The position numbers and the translations under genes were made by a program. This document shows, in pieces, positions 1-13,500 of a stretch of DNA of 64,000 nucleotides. The notes beneath the pieces were generated by a model. The model was not told the origin of the DNA. It did not search any database and was given only the letters and a program-made list of their open reading frames with translations. This DNA comes from Haemonchus contortus (Eukaryota > Nematoda > Chromadorea > Rhabditida > Trichostrongylidae), in contig LS997566.1 in assembly GCA_000469685.2 (NCBI GenBank), forward strand, positions 17,047,545-17,111,544, written 5' to 3'. How positions within the stretch are numbered: position 1 is the stretch's first letter; every line of letters begins with the position of its first letter.

Positions 1-155
1 CATCCAGGTATGAGTCATCTGTCTTAAAACCGAACATGGTGCATGAGAGCAGATCAGTTCAGTGGGTACTTACTGTAGGCCATTGATTAAGCTTTCAATA
101 TCGGAGCATGAAACAACGTCTTCATTCATTCATCGTGAAAAAGGATAGTCATATA

Positions 156-700
156 TCCTTACTATATATAATCCACAAGTTTGGTGTGTCTGTTTGTATG
201 TATGTATGTATGTATCTATCTATCTATGTTTGTTTGTATGTCACACAATCCGGTTTTACCTGAAAAATCACCTTCAGAAGTCGGGACAAGTTCGGGATGG
301 GTGGGGCCCAAGACAAAATTAATAGAGCACATACGAGCTCTGCGGAGCTCCGCCCACGGGGGGCGGGGCACGCGCCGGGATGGGCGGTGCCAACAGTCAA
401 ACATCTTATTTTTGCTTCGAAAAAGTCCAGACACCGGGGAAAAATGTTCAAAGGTGGGGATTGGGTCAAGAAAACAGGCGGTGGAGACCCACGCGCTGTG
501 GGCAGAGCTTTCTCAAAATGGGCGGTACTTTTTAGATGTGTTCATAACTCGATTCAATTAAGGCGCAGAGGCCAGGAAAAAAATAAAAAGAGTGAGCAGG
601 GCCTTCTGCGTGCTGGGCATGCGTAAGCTTAGCGAAGCCTCTCCCACGGTGGGCGGGGCGTGCGTTAAGGTGAAAGCTACTTTTTAAAAATGAGCGTAAC
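156..700 (+). mobile_element. Helitron-like 5' end and body (non-autonomous)
   Basis: The segment starts with TCCTTACTATATATAATCC directly after an A, then has a GTGTCTGTTTGT/TATG-rich stretch and a GC-rich body with GGGCGGGGC blocks. The same architecture (A then TCC[T]TAC, TATATAAT, GTGTCTGT repeats, GGGCGGGGCGTGCG blocks) occurs near 11864 (- strand), 17657 (- strand), 17989 and 22557. Helitrons begin with TC and insert between A and T, which fits. No Rep/helicase protein is seen, so it would be non-autonomous. The right border is unclear because the body runs into the tandem array that follows. Confidence 0.55.
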
Positions 701-1735
701 TTCGTTCGGAAACGTTCTGGGATGCGGCAAAAAGGTATTAAGGTGTAAAAGAAGAAATGTGGTCAAATTTCAGAAGTGGGCGGGGTTGGCACCAAAGTGG
801 GCGGAGCTTAGATCAAAAATGTATAACTCTTTTCAGAAACGTTCTGGGATGCGGCAAAAAGGTATTAAGGTGCAAAAGAACAAATGTGGTCAAATCCCAG
901 AAGTGGGCGGGGCTGGCACTAAAGTGGGCGGAGTTGACACTAAAGTGGGTGGGGCTAAAACAAAAATTTATGACTCTGTACAGAAACGTTCTGGGATGCG
1001 GCAAAAAGGTATCAAGGTACAAAAGAACAAATGTGGCCAAACCCTCGAAGTGGCCGGGGCTGGCGCCAAAGTGGGCGGGGCTTAGATCAAAAATTTATAG
1101 CTCTATTCAGAAACGTTCTGGGATGCGGCAAAAAGGTACTAAGGTGTAAAAGAACAAATGTGGTCAAATTTCAGAAGTGGGCGGGGTTCGCACCAAAGTG
1201 GGCGGAGCTTAGATCAAAAATGTATAACTCTTTTCAGAAACGTTCTGGGATGCGGCAAAAAGGTATTAAGGTGCAAAAGAAAAAATGTGGTCAAATCCCA
1301 GAAGTGGGCGGGGCTGGCACTAAAGTGGGCGGAGTTGACACTAAAGTGGGTGGGGCTAAAACAAAAATTTATCACTCTGTACAGAAACGTTCTGGGATGC
1401 GGCAAAAAGGTATCAAGGTACAAAAGAACAAATGTGGCCAAACCCTCGAAGTGGCCGGGGCTGGCGCCAAAGTGGGCGGGGCTTAGATCAAAAATTTATA
1501 GCTCTATTCAGAAACGTTCTGGGATGCGGCAAAAAGGTACTAAGGTGTAAAAGAACAAATGTGGCCAAACCCTCGACGTGGGCGGGGCTGGCGCCAAAGT
1601 GGGCGGAGCTTAGATCAAAAATTTATAACTCTATTCAGAAACGTTCTGGGATGCGGCAAAAAGGTATTAAGGTGTAAAAGAACAAATGTGGTCAGATGCC
1701 ACAAGTGGGCGGGATTGGCACTAAAGTGGGCTCAC
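700..1735. repeat. 127/147-bp tandem satellite with 401-bp higher-order period
   Basis: The block GAAACGTTCTGGGATGCGGC begins at 709, 836, 983, 1110, 1237, 1384, 1511 and 1638. The spacings are 127, 147, 127, 127, 147, 127 and 127 bases. The 147-bp version carries one extra ~20-bp copy of a CACTAAAGTGGGCGGAG-type subrepeat. The 127+147+127 trimer therefore repeats every 401 bp. All long open frames here are by-products of the repeat. It probably arose inside the Helitron-like element that starts at 156. Confidence 0.95.
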
Positions 1736-2890
1736 ATAAAAATTATTGAGCCTCTTCAGATGCGTTTTATAACGAGGGAAAAAGTTGTCTGGAGGTAATA
1801 AAAGTAATGCGGTTCGAAGTCTGGAGTGGGTGGAGTTTGCAAAGAGAGGGGCAGAGCTAAGATCAAAAATTTATACATCCGTCCTTCACACTAACCCTGA
1901 CCACATAGGTGTACAACTAGGGGATGCCCCTAAACTCTTTCAAAAATTAGGCTAAAAAATTTCTAAAAGTTTGTATCCATGTTTCCACACACAATAGTCC
2001 CTTCTACCAAGAGCGAATGACTACATTACCTGTAGACCTCATGAAATAAATTCTACAACATCCCCGGCCATACAGGCGCATACCCTGTAAAAACGTGTAA
2101 ATCCCTACAACTACCGAAAGGGGCCCTCCTTTTAAAGTTAGCGTCCATGGCCACACACAGCCCAAACTACGCAGCATTTCTTCGACTACATGGACTGCAG
2201 AGGTATTTGATTTGTATTCATCGGAGTACTCTTTATGGCCACACACGGCCCCATCTCACTTCCCAAAGAAACGATGGCCGCTACAGAGGTGTCAGGGAAG
2301 AGGCTCAGATGATAAAGTTCTGTAATGAAAATCAGAAGCTCATGTGGTTCCGTCCCTTGGTCGGAGCCCCTAGCGCACGCAATAGCGTGCTTAGCCGCCT
2401 TGTATGTACATATGTTACGTGCAAAAACTTCTAGTCTCAAGTGAGCTCGATTAGCGTTAACCATAGGTTAAATAATTACTTACTCAAATATTGGAAGATG
2501 TCGTAAAAGCATTCTGTGGAGAAGAGACTGTGCAAAAACGTTAAAGACCACACACAGCATACACACAACCTTCGCCTAACAAAGGAGGGCTACCTCTGAG
2601 CCACGCGAACGCTTGCTTTGCAGGCAAGACGACTGCATTTCCCGGCTCTAGCCTAAAGATATCTCAAAGCTACCGAGAAATTTCGAGAGTTCATATTTTT
2701 TTTGAGAATTTATCAAGCAACTTTTACTCGGATATCCATAAACAGTATCCTAAACTTTGTGGTCTATATGGTCTCTATGAAGCATCTGTGGTATATCTAG
2801 GTGTCCAGTCAAAGTTCTTCGCAAAGTTAAAATTTTCTCTTTTGTGTGGACAGAATCTCAGTCAATCAAATAAAAGTGATTACTTTCTAG
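1736..2890. other. Non-coding stretch before the SPT exons
   Basis: No exon is recognised here. The stretch is most simply the intron before the serine palmitoyltransferase exon at 2891. A short open frame runs into that exon from 2788, but the protein family match begins only after the TACTTTCTAG acceptor. Confidence 0.5.
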
Positions 2891-4234
2891 GTGCTCAACG
2901 TATTGAACGATTGGCCAGGAATGCACGGTACTTCCGTCTGCGACTCAAGCAACTCGGCTTCATCGTCTATGGCAGTGATGACAGTCCTGTTGTACCAGTA
3001 TTACTTTACTACCCGGCGATTTGCGGGTAAGCCTGAGATGAAGCATTTATGTTTACCATTTCTATGATATTTTGTACACCGTGTTAGAAAAAAAACTAAT
3101 CGAAAAACTTTGACTTCAAGGCAAGAGGTGTCAGGACAGATCTGCCACTAAAAAAGCGAACGTCGGCTTCCTTAAGCCTAATCAAGAGAAAACTTCAAGA
3201 AGGGAAAGACATCTAGGTATAATATGTAGTAGTGCCAAGAAAATGCGATAGAAATGACCATCGACATCATCAATTCAATTTCCACTTGCGTGACTGAGTA
3301 ATTAAAACAATTGAAATTACTTCTTCTCTCCCCGAAATTCGATCCTAGCATTACCAGAGTCCGCTGTATTTTTCCATATCTGCCACTTCTTTCTGTCTAT
3401 AGCTATCTAACTAGCTAGCTTCTATTTTCCTTCTACCAATCTACAGCTTCGGCTCTCTCCATATCCTTGATTTCAAAGAGATCTTCTTTGCTGACGCCTC
3501 TTCGACTGTTCCTTGAAATTTCTGGTGAAGACATCTCTTCTGTTTCTGACTCCATTAATTCTCCTATATCATCTGCATTCACCCCGAGTCTTTCCAGAGT
3601 TATCCTTGCGCAGTGTAGAAAGACCTTCACAGCGTTACCTCTAATTCGCTTAATAGGCCTATGATGGAAAGTTTCCAAAACCTTGCTCTCAAATCATTCC
3701 TTACTTCTCTTAGTTACTTTCCATCACCGGAGTCTCCGCTCTGTTCTTATCCTTGCTCTAATCAGATGGCTGTAAAATTGCGGCAAAAACTTATCCTGTT
3801 TGCTTTCTATAAACATTTCTCTTTGTAGTAAATTATAGCTCTATCCTATCGTATTATACGTGTACTGCGCTGCGCGCTTACGGAGAAATGTCACTTTTTG
3901 TATGAGCCGAATTTCTATTGCAATTTGCAACGTGTTTCTTATCACGAAACTTGGAAGATCTAGGCATCGCCAGCTCAGTCCATTCCCAGCATGAACTTGG
4001 TGGTGTTGGATTATGCGACCACTAATGAATAATTAAAAAAAAAAACGAACTCGTTTTAAATACTTGTGCAGTGTTAGCGGCTATAATCTAGCTTTGTTTT
4101 CCAGCTTCTATGGACGAGAACTGCTGAAGAGGAGAGTAGGCGTCGTCGTGGTGTCATTCCCAGCAACCAGTATGACAGAGTCGCGATGCCGATTCTGTGT
4201 GTCAGCGGCTCATACGAAGGAAATGCTTGACAAG
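2891..4234 (+). CDS. SPTLC2: Serine palmitoyltransferase catalytic subunit (LCB2/SPTLC2-type), two C-terminal exons, partial
   Basis: The enzyme is the PLP-dependent subunit that condenses serine with a fatty acyl-CoA to make 3-ketosphinganine, the first step of sphingolipid synthesis, at the ER membrane. Two exons are visible: 2891-3026 (acceptor TTTCTAG, donor GTAAGC) and 4105-4234 (acceptor TTTTCCAG, donor GTACGT). They join in frame, with two bases of a glycine codon in the first and one in the second. The translation contains [20 protein letters not shown], then [18 protein letters not shown], then [34 protein letters not shown]. This is the C-terminal small-domain region of the family and is closer to the LCB2 than the LCB1 subunit. 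The PLP lysine exon and everything upstream lie outside the window or were not found. The last exon, expected soon after the HTKEMLD motif at phase 0, was not located. Subunit type is well supported; the exact orthologue (sptl-2 versus sptl-3 of C. elegans) is not. Confidence 0.9.
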
Positions 4235-7200
4235 GTACGTATTCCGTTCATGGAACTGCTGCGCTAGTGTGATACCGTCATCGCTAGTCATCTCATATAT
4301 AGATCGGCCAGTGGCATGTGTCCATCATTTGGTGAACTGAAACGACGAAGATTGAGTCAACGATACAATAGAATAAGTTATAGGAAAAAGGAGGAGTTGA
4401 CGTAGTAATTTTAGGTACTCGATGCGGTGAGCGAAGTGGGCGACTTGTCTGGAACGAAGTTCTCGAAGCAAGCGCATCTCTATGAAAACATGAAAATCGA
4501 ATGGTAGCATTAAACTCAAAATATGCTATCAAGAATGGAATCACTTTCTGCAAAAGTAGAAAGTTGTGGTTGAACGGTGTTGCTCGCTAGATCCGCGATG
4601 ACGCACTTCAGTAGTGCTTTCGATATCTGTGAAGAAACCCATGGATGCAACCTACCTAAAACGATCCAGTACTTTTCTGATGATTTTTTTTCTTATACCC
4701 AGTTCATGGCTGACATTGGAAGCACATAGTGCCAGTTACGAGTCAAGGGGGTAGCGTTTGACGGTCTCTTCACCCCTCCTTACCCGGTGAGGGAACTCCT
4801 TTTAGATAAGACAGTATTTCTTGATGACGAAACTGTTACTTCACCCCTATGTGCTTGGCAAGTATCATTCAGTTCCTCTGGTTCCGCTGGTATTTCTTGT
4901 TTTCTATGTTGTGTACTGAGAATGTTTGTTTACTGAGAACTAAGAACTTGTTGTGTTTACTGAGAATATTTCAAATGTTTTGCTAAATGGGTTAGTGCTA
5001 ATCGAACTCTTAAAAATTGTCTCCCAACTTGCTATGTATGCGTGAGCTCTAACATTCTCCCTTTTGACCAATATTTCAGATTCTATGTGTAATGTCTACA
5101 ACTTGATATGAATGAGAAGGTTTATTGTACATAATGAGAGGTGTATGTATTTCTATTGAAAAAATTATCAAAAAACTGTTCCAGTGATTTGCACACAGGA
5201 ATAAAATTCGCTTTCAAGGCTATCATTTGTTAAAGGCACAGTTCACGATACAAATGGTTCTGAGATTCCCCTATAGTATCATTCGAGGCTACTCCTTATA
5301 CCCTTACCTGCCTTATAAAGTCAAAAACGCCATGGATAGGGCACAATAAGGAACCAGAGATTATATTGTGTGAATGCTACAGCCCCTAGTGAGCGAGTTT
5401 CAACGGATTTGTAGAGACTGTACTATCTCAAGAGACTCCCGTGTAGGAAGTTCAATCAACTTGACTAACCCATGGCAACAGCGAAAAGCATTTTCGGACA
5501 ATTTTGGCTTGATGTAGCCACCTCTTCGTGCAATAGGAGCAAGTTAAGCCTCGTCCAAACACCTCTTACATGCCGTTACCGTCACAGTGATCTCGTACAA
5601 CCTCCAATTCCACTACTTTTGAAAAGGTTGAAGTAGGCGGCTTTTCTCGCTTTCTTCGTCACCAATGTACCTCTATGTACATCAAAACTTCCGCCTTTCA
5701 ACCTAGAAAGGGTACCTCAAAATTATCGTAAACTGTTCCTTTGCATTTTGTGTCGAGCCTAGGTCTCCTATTTCGAGAACTGCGACAAAAACTATATACA
5801 AATCTATTTGCTGGAAATATGTAGCAACGTGATTAGTAGTACTCACCTAAAATCCCAACATTCCAACTGATCCATCTGCGAAGATAAAGAATTCAGACAC
5901 AAATAAAACAAGGAGCACGTTGAATTCACCTCTTTAATATGGTTACTTGGTACGTTGGAAAAAACTTTAGGATAGCGGGCACTCTCCCAACACTAGAGTT
6001 TGTATTATTATGCGATTGTATAAGGATTCAGCCTGTGAATCATCGTTTAAGCTAGCATTTGCCTCAACTCTCGTATTTCTCCAATCCGAAGGGAGTGTTT
6101 CAGCTCCACTCTCTCTTGTTCGAGAGTGGAGCTGAAACTTTGAAAGACTTAGAGTAGTCACACCCCTACCTTCATGCTAATTACGCTTGGTCATATTATT
6201 GTATAGTTGAACTGTGAGCTCTGTACGTACTGATAAATCTGCTCGATATTTATGTATATACACGTCTCTGCAATAGTAAAGGAATCAGTGTGGCAGTATG
6301 TGTGCCCGAGAGTGACCAAACAAGTTTCCTCAAAGGTTTCTGTAGACCCGCCATGTGTCTTCATGAAATGGTCTTGTCCGTTCTACAGGAATAGTTCCTA
6401 TAGAAATCCGCAGATTCATATGTTCTTAGCTTATTCCGCAAGATTTCTTTCTTCTGATCTTCGACAAGATAAAACCTTACAGAGCGGAGGCCATGTAATG
6501 GCATGCGCTATCGCACACCGTCCGAGGTCGACTCCTGGATCGGTACTCATCTAGGCGAACAAGCTGTTCATGCGCCCAGGGTCGATTGTATAGGCCACAT
6601 GCCTGAAAAATCGCAACTACGATACTGAATGACTGCGCACTGTTTCGCTCTTGTTGCTGGGAATTTGTTGTCGATTTACTGCTCTAATTGCTTGCTTATA
6701 TTAATAAAGACAGCGCATCCGAGCTTGCTAGTTGATTACCGAATTGATCCTGAGTTTCATCGTGATACTTGCACATTATGTACGTTAGTTATCCCGAAGT
6801 TAAGAAGCTGCGGCTCAGAGGGTCTACCGCTCGCGCTCTAATGCAAAAGTGCGCCCGAGTGTCAGCTTGGATTACTGTATCACACATTCCGTGAACATTT
6901 GAGTCTGTCACGTATTGCAGACTGCTACCGTAGCTGAATATAAAAGTGACATCACGACCTTCATCCTCCCAAAGATCCTCATGCGAGTAAAGAACTTTGA
7001 GGGACTGGAAAAAGTATAAGAACAGGTTTTAGATGAGGGGAATGGATGAAATAAAGAACGGGACAAGGTCATAAAAGGAATCTGAGACAGGAACGAATTG
7101 ATATAGTATAAAGCTTAGAAGTAATCTCTCACAAGTTGAAAAGTGGCGATGTGATATGAAGGGAAAGCTGTTTTTGTGGGCATTCCCTTGCTCCAACGAT

Positions 7201-7465
7201 GGTCAAGGTAGTCCTTTAATAAACTCATCAAAGAAGAAACGCTGAACAGTACGAGTGCTAGTTATGTAATTATGATGTTTCGTGTGAGCTTCCTCAATAT
7301 AATCCTTGCTTGGATCATAATTTCGAGATTAGAGAACTTGATTATTTTGCAACGTGATTGGGCTTTTCTACCGAGGACTCTTTAGAGTTTTCATTGCGAG
7401 ATTTGATTCGTGACGATGTCTTACGTGATTTTTTCCTTTGTGTCTTGGATCTTCTTTCTCTTGCA
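4235..7465. other. Intergenic or 3' intron DNA between SPT and the + strand DSL gene
   Basis: No coding exon could be supported. The stretch contains an 18-base motif (TTAAAGGCACAGTTCACG, 5230-5247) whose reverse complement recurs at 11081-11098, and a perfect 17-bp inverted repeat at 6097-6138. The missing terminal SPT exon should be here but was not recognised. Confidence 0.5.
6097..6138. repeat. Perfect 17-bp inverted repeat (hairpin)
   Basis: GTTTCAGCTCCACTCTC at 6097-6113 is exactly the reverse complement of 6122-6138, with an 8-base spacer. The stem is shorter than a typical miRNA precursor, so a transposon remnant or structural element is more likely. No function is assigned. Confidence 0.85.
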
Positions 7466-7466
7466 G
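7452..7466 (+). promoter_or_regulatory. Candidate trans-splice or 5'UTR acceptor of the + strand DSL gene
   Basis: A pyrimidine-rich tract ends in CTCTTGCAG at 7466, about 106 bases before the predicted ATG at 7573. No upstream exon is recognised, so this is a plausible spliced-leader acceptor, as is common in nematodes. The leader between them would hold a 9-codon upstream ORF beginning ATGGCTGAACAG. An SL acceptor cannot be told from an ordinary 5'UTR intron by sequence alone. Confidence 0.35.
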
Positions 7467-7572
7467 ATTTAAGGAGAATAAATGGCTGAACAGGACACCG
7501 CTGATACGTAAAAAAATCGACTAAGGAAATTCATGTTGTGAACGACTTTGCCAACATACATATAAGATCGCG

Positions 7573-10500
7573 ATGAAATCAATTCCTGCAATTTTCTTCT
7601 CATTCTTCCCCACAGTACTGGCAGAAACACAAGTGAGTATAATTGAATTTTATAATCTGATTGTGTTATTTATAACAAACACCATAGCAGTCTGCAATTG
7701 CGTACCTTTGTGCCGCTCACCTTTCCCGTGTTCCTGACCGAGGTTTTTTTCGATGCGTTGTGAATATAAGGGTAGTTGGGGGTGTCCATTGTGCCCCAGA
7801 GAGTTGTATAGCTCTTTTAATGTGCTTGTGGTACGGAACTGCAGGTTGCTACCGTGGATATTTAGTTACGCTACTTGATTTGATTCCTGTCAATGTCTTA
7901 CAGAACTACTTCGGCCCGATATATTCATCTACTAGGTACAGGATTAAGGTGAACTCTTGAGAGCTGCTTTCCTGATTTTATTAGCACTTTGAGGATATTA
8001 ATTGCTCGCCGGATAATCTGGGGACGTTGTCCTTAAATGGTTGATGCAAAGCCCATTTACGAAAATTCTGGACGAGAAGCTGGTCCTTGACAGAAGATTA
8101 AATGCAACAGACGCAGAATTTCACGGGTAAGATAAGCAGCATTAATCGAACTCAACACCCCACCCGCGGACAGTGCTGGACATCCGACAACGCTGAACGC
8201 GCGGCGGACATCTGTTAACAACTTCCGCGCGCCTGTGACGGATTTATTCCCTGGAAAATAAAATGCTCCAACGCAAAGGCCATCTGCGATGGCTTGGACG
8301 TTTTCAACAGACGATGTATAGCGCTGTGTACGGGTGTCCATCACTGCGTTTTCAACACTCATCATTGATGAGCACTCTTGGACAGCGGTGGTGTGCGTTG
8401 CATTACCGGGTGTCCGTACCGAGACACGCAGCCGGTCTGCTGTAAGGAGCGGATATCCGTCCTCACTTTCCGGTCTTGTAGAGCACTGCCACGTGGGTTG
8501 TTCTAATGTTACGTGGAGAGGTCACGATTCTTCGTCCAGCACTCCTCATCCTCCTTTTATTCAGTACAAAAACTCCTGAATGGTTATCTTAAATGCATAG
8601 TTCACGAAAATTTCGGGTGATCCAGATTATGACGAAAAGTAGAAGGTAAGGAGGGAAATCGTGCGAGGAAGGCGAAGAAAGTGCGTGAACCGGTGTTTTC
8701 AGAGTGAAAAAAGCTTTGGAAAAACCGCGAAAAGAGGGCTGGACGAGAAGGAGACCAGAAAAATGAAGATGGGGCGTTTGGACGAGCTATACAATGTGTG
8801 TCAGTGCGTGCGCGTGGGTTCTGGTGCGAATAGCCGACCGCAGTAAGCAAAAATGTCCTCTACATTGCATTCACTCATAAGCATAAGTTAACAAATCTCC
8901 CACAAAACAGCAGAAATAGCCCAACTTTTTCAGCCACTGGAAAATTAGAATAAGGATCGCAGCAGCAAAAATCATAGCAGAGAATAATAGAAGAGGAGGA
9001 AAAAATCGCCTCAACCGCTCGGCAGCGATTAGCTGATTTCGTGCTGAACGTGGGTTCTAGCGCGAGTATCGCAATCTGTGTCGCCCCGACTTTTGTCTGA
9101 CATCATCAGTTGATTGGCGGGGGATCGATCCGGGAGCGGAGCTCCCACCGTGCCCTGGCTGTTGAGTTTTTGAACCTTCCATGAGTCCTTAAATATCTGC
9201 TTTTGTGCAGAGTCCGCAAAAAAAATTTGACGTTTTACACCTCAGACTCCTTGCTTTTCATCCTTTTTTCCTTTATTTGCCCTTTTTTTACCCCTGGAAA
9301 TGAAGTGAGAATCTCAAGATGTCTCTGAGCCACCTTTTACTGCAGTCCATTCAACAAAATCAGAACTCTTACACTAGAAGGGGAATGCAGGTATTGGGCG
9401 GGCACGTCTTCCATTTCCCGATAGGCGCGATACTCAGAGACTAGTCCACTGTTTCAACTCTGCAACAGAGAAAATCTCGATCAAGAAAGTCACCAGAACT
9501 GTGTAGATACGTAAGATGTCCCAGTATCTTGCTCTTCGGTCTGGGCCCATTGCTCTTTCATATGGGTAGCAGAAACTGCGTGAATTTTCTTCACCACGCT
9601 ATCGAGTACTCTTGTAATAAGAGGGTTCCTAGCGGGACGGAAGCATGACTCATTGTAAAGGGATTCTGCCTACTATTAATCATTGCAACACTTGCATTTA
9701 TTGATTCCAAGCAGTGCTGCAATATGTTATCCTTTCACCTATCAGTTTCCTAAGCTTGGCCGTACTTCGTCTTGTCTGATATCGAGTCTGCTCAATATTT
9801 CTTTCAGCTCGGATCCGGCGTATTCACAATGACCTTTGAGTCAGCTGATATCGTCTATTTGAGCCTTTGCTATACTGAGTGGCCATCTCCTAGCGGATCG
9901 TTTCTTCAGTCGCCATGCCTATTTCATCCGTATCCTTACAATTTCACAATCACTCCCGGTCATCCAACTAAAATCGGGAGACCTCTACGTCACATGCATT
10001 CGGTTCGTTTCTTCTATACTCTTTCTAATAGTTGTAATCATTTCATACAGTGCCGACCCATATAAAGTCACTGGCATCATTTTCTTTTCTCCGCTTCCCG
10101 CAAGGTAGGTGTGGTTGAAGAAATGAGTGAAAATGGTCCCGAGGTGTCTGGGAGAGAAATTTCTCCTTAGTTTCTGAGTTTTTAATCAGTGGCCTTTTGT
10201 ACTTTTGCGACACCTGTTGCTTCTTGTTACAATCGGGGTACGCTGGCATTATTGTACCTATTGAAATGATTTCTGCAACTTTACGCGAGGAGCAGTGGAA
10301 TAGAGCAGTCTGACATGAGCACATACAAAGTACCAGTCGGGCCGCCCGCTAACGCCGGGCTTCCCTCCTTCTAATGGTGGAAATCGCTCCTGCTTCCCGT
10401 AAGAACGATTTTTCTGTATTATAATTATACACTAACTAGAAGTCTCGAATCATTGCTCTTCATTTCGAAATTAAGTCACATTGATGGCTTAACTGATTGA

Positions 10501-13500
10501 CAACCAATGTCTCAAAGACTAATTGTAAGCCAGAAATGGATTATAACGCCTATAACAGACGTCCTTATCAATGGAACATTTTCGGATCTTTCAGTAATTG
10601 GAAATTCCTAATCATTAGCGGTCACATGAGTTTAGTCACAAATGATATTTCACAAAACAGAAAGGAATCGTGGTACTTCATTGTGTCACAAAGCTTACTG
10701 CGTAACGGTGTAGTTTAATAGCAAAAAATGAACAAACAGACGGCTGAGAAAAATTAATTCGAAGAGAATAGCGTAGAATATAGTCGAATACTAGAAAAAC
10801 AGCCCAATAGTAGTCCCAGTACGAGGCGGTCGACCGGCTGACCGTCTCTGGGCAATTTGCCAACCAGCTTATCGATTTTTCACTAATGTTGCTCCAATGC
10901 GAATGTGGTGAAGGACAATTGGAACTCTTAGTCCCTAGCGAGGGGTGGAGGCCTCCAGTCCCCCACTGTTACTGCCCTTATTTTTCCCTATCCAGACCGT
11001 TTTCCGACCTCACTCCTGCACAAATGGTATTAGAGGGGCGTCGAATTGAAACCATGTTCAAATCTCCGAAACCATTTTTTCGTGAACTGTGCCTTTAAAG
11101 AGAAATGTCTTTGATCGGTCGCTATTACTGCATTTACCCGTATTATTGAATTACACATTTCAAAGAGTCAGCGTTTGATTATGGATACCCTTTTGCTTTT
11201 CAAGGCCACTTATCAGTTCTTATCAGTTGTTATCAGTTCCTGTCACAGAGTACCTACGACCACGTCACATCCTACATTGCCGTCATTGAGAAAGTTCCAC
11301 TGTTGAAACGAGGGGAATTGCTCGCTTATTATTATCTCCTTATCACTAATTAACTTTGGTCCCTTCACATCCTGCACAATCTATTGGAATGCTCAGTTGT
11401 TAATACAAAAGACGTTGTAGACTTCATGGCTCTCGAATCCTAGCAGTTTCTATCAGTCCTAACAGTTTTTACTAGTCTCCATCAATAAACATCTACGGCC
11501 CCTTTTTAATCACACCCCTTATCGAATTGTCAAAGCTTTGCCATTACCACGAAGTAAGGGTTCCTGTGGCTCTCGCCTTTCAAGGCTCTTGATCATTTCC
11601 TTTTAATTGTTATCACACTTATCAACCATCAGCGTTCCTATTCTGCTTCCTATACTCCTACCAAATTTCAACGCAAGTGGTCCACGTAAATAGGAATTAT
11701 GAATTTGCAACCCAAAATTCCTATCACACACGCCCCGCCCCTGTAGGCGGAGTTCGATCTTCTTACCTGTCATAAGTGTTCCCATGCTGCCCGTGTACTC
11801 GCGCCACACACACACACGCACACACTCACCAACAGACACACTTAGCGAATCATATAAAGTAGGATTTTGAGCGTAATTTTTTCTACTTATTCCACTGAAT
11901 TTCCTAGTGTCCGAAATGAGCATTTTCTCCGGCAGAGCTTCTCAGTGTCCTTGCGATATGTTATAGGTTCGTTAATGCCACTGTTGTCGCTCATTGAAAC
12001 ATTGTGCCTGTTTAAAGCTTCTGCCTTTAATATATCACACTGATGTCGAAAAAGGAGATAGAATGGGTAAGGTGAGGGAAATAGGGAGAGCGAGGAAATG
12101 TTCTAGTCGAGTTCCCCGCAGTTTTTTTCTGAAGGTTCCTAACATTGCGAGGTCTTCGTCATACTTAACATGCATAAGATGAGCAGGAACATTTCTCAGT
12201 CGCTTATTTCCAATCGCATGAACGATATCCTAGAGCTTACTCTTCATATAATATCAGCCGTCGTGGTATAGCATTACCATCGAGTCTTAGAAGTTGCACA
12301 TTAAAACCTTTGTTGGGTGCTGTCGTGGCTTGGGCTCCCGCAGAAACATCTCACGATCGGTGCTGTTTGTTTGAGACATGCCTGGGGCAGAAACCATCGA
12401 TCAGTTGATGCGTAATCCATTGTGCAAGTATTTCCTTGTTCAGGGTGGCCAAAAATGTTGTTACACGGAGAAAACCATTTATCGTCCGCAATGCTTAGAG
12501 TTTATTACGGCCAGATGGCCTCCTCTGACCTTCACATTTGACGACGAATGTATTCTTTCTACGCCTTCTTCAAAGTTGACTTGAGCCAGTCGGTACCTCT
12601 GTGGGGAGTGAAGCAGGCCTACTGCTCGGGCACCGACCACACCGAGTCCAATGGGTTGAGGTCGAGGGAGACGGATGGGCTTTCCTTGGCAGGGATGAAG
12701 GCCGGTAGTTTGGCTACGCACTAAGCCTCGGTCTTTGACGGCTTGTGCGCGGGCGCGGGTCTTGCTCAAAACCCAGTGCTGGTTTTTGGAGTGTGCCTAG
12801 CTGCAATGCAGTAGCTCCATCTCCGAGATGAACTCGACGTAATGGCTCGTGTCGAAATTCGCGCCAGTATCCTTGAAAACGAGCGGACTTTTCCAGCTCT
12901 GGACCGTACCATCACGCTGGCAGGGTGAGAGGTCCGAGAGACGACTCTCTACCTGAAATCGGCCTGTTGAGTGGATGAAGTGAGCACCCGCGTATTTTGG
13001 GCATTCGCCGCTGCCTGCACGGTGAACATCTTCTCGTTGGAGAAGAACGGTCACCAGGTGCTCCCCAGCAGCGGTCCGCGCCAGCATGGCTCGGTATCTT
13101 GCGAGCCGGGCGGCTTTTTTCTTCTCCGTAAGGTCATGGCATCCTCTGATCTAGTAAAGTTAAAGCCCAAGCCGGTCGTGTACCAACATTCCGATGTAGT
13201 GAGCCCTTGAGCATGCTGCCACGAGAATTCCTGTCGATGCGCTCCTGACGGCCCTTCGGTTAGCAGAAGTCGTTGGGTGCGTATTCAGTCGGCAAGCGCA
13301 CCAGTCTTATAGTACCTCTTGAGAGCCCGTAGACGGTTTGACGGCAGACAGAGAGCTTCTTCGCGATGAGGGATGGGGTGTCGCTAGCATCGTGTGAGTG
13401 CACAATGGCGTCATGTATAGGATTAGCGCGTACCACCTTGGACTAACTAGTCAGATTTGATGAAACCCAGTGGTACAGTGATAATGAGAAGTCATCACTT

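Noticed and set aside
690..1798. Overlapping open frames of 75-151 codons with KRSGMRQKG-type repeats
   Set aside because: The same satellite monomer is read in different frames, and the pattern follows the 127/401-bp periodicity.
3433..3678. 81-codon - strand open frame within the SPT intron ([19 protein letters not shown])
   Set aside because: It is antisense to the supported gene, with no family match or splice partners.
8057..8365. 102-codon - strand open frame in a GC-richer patch
   Set aside because: No recognised domain, open frames on both strands, and no clear splice or start context.
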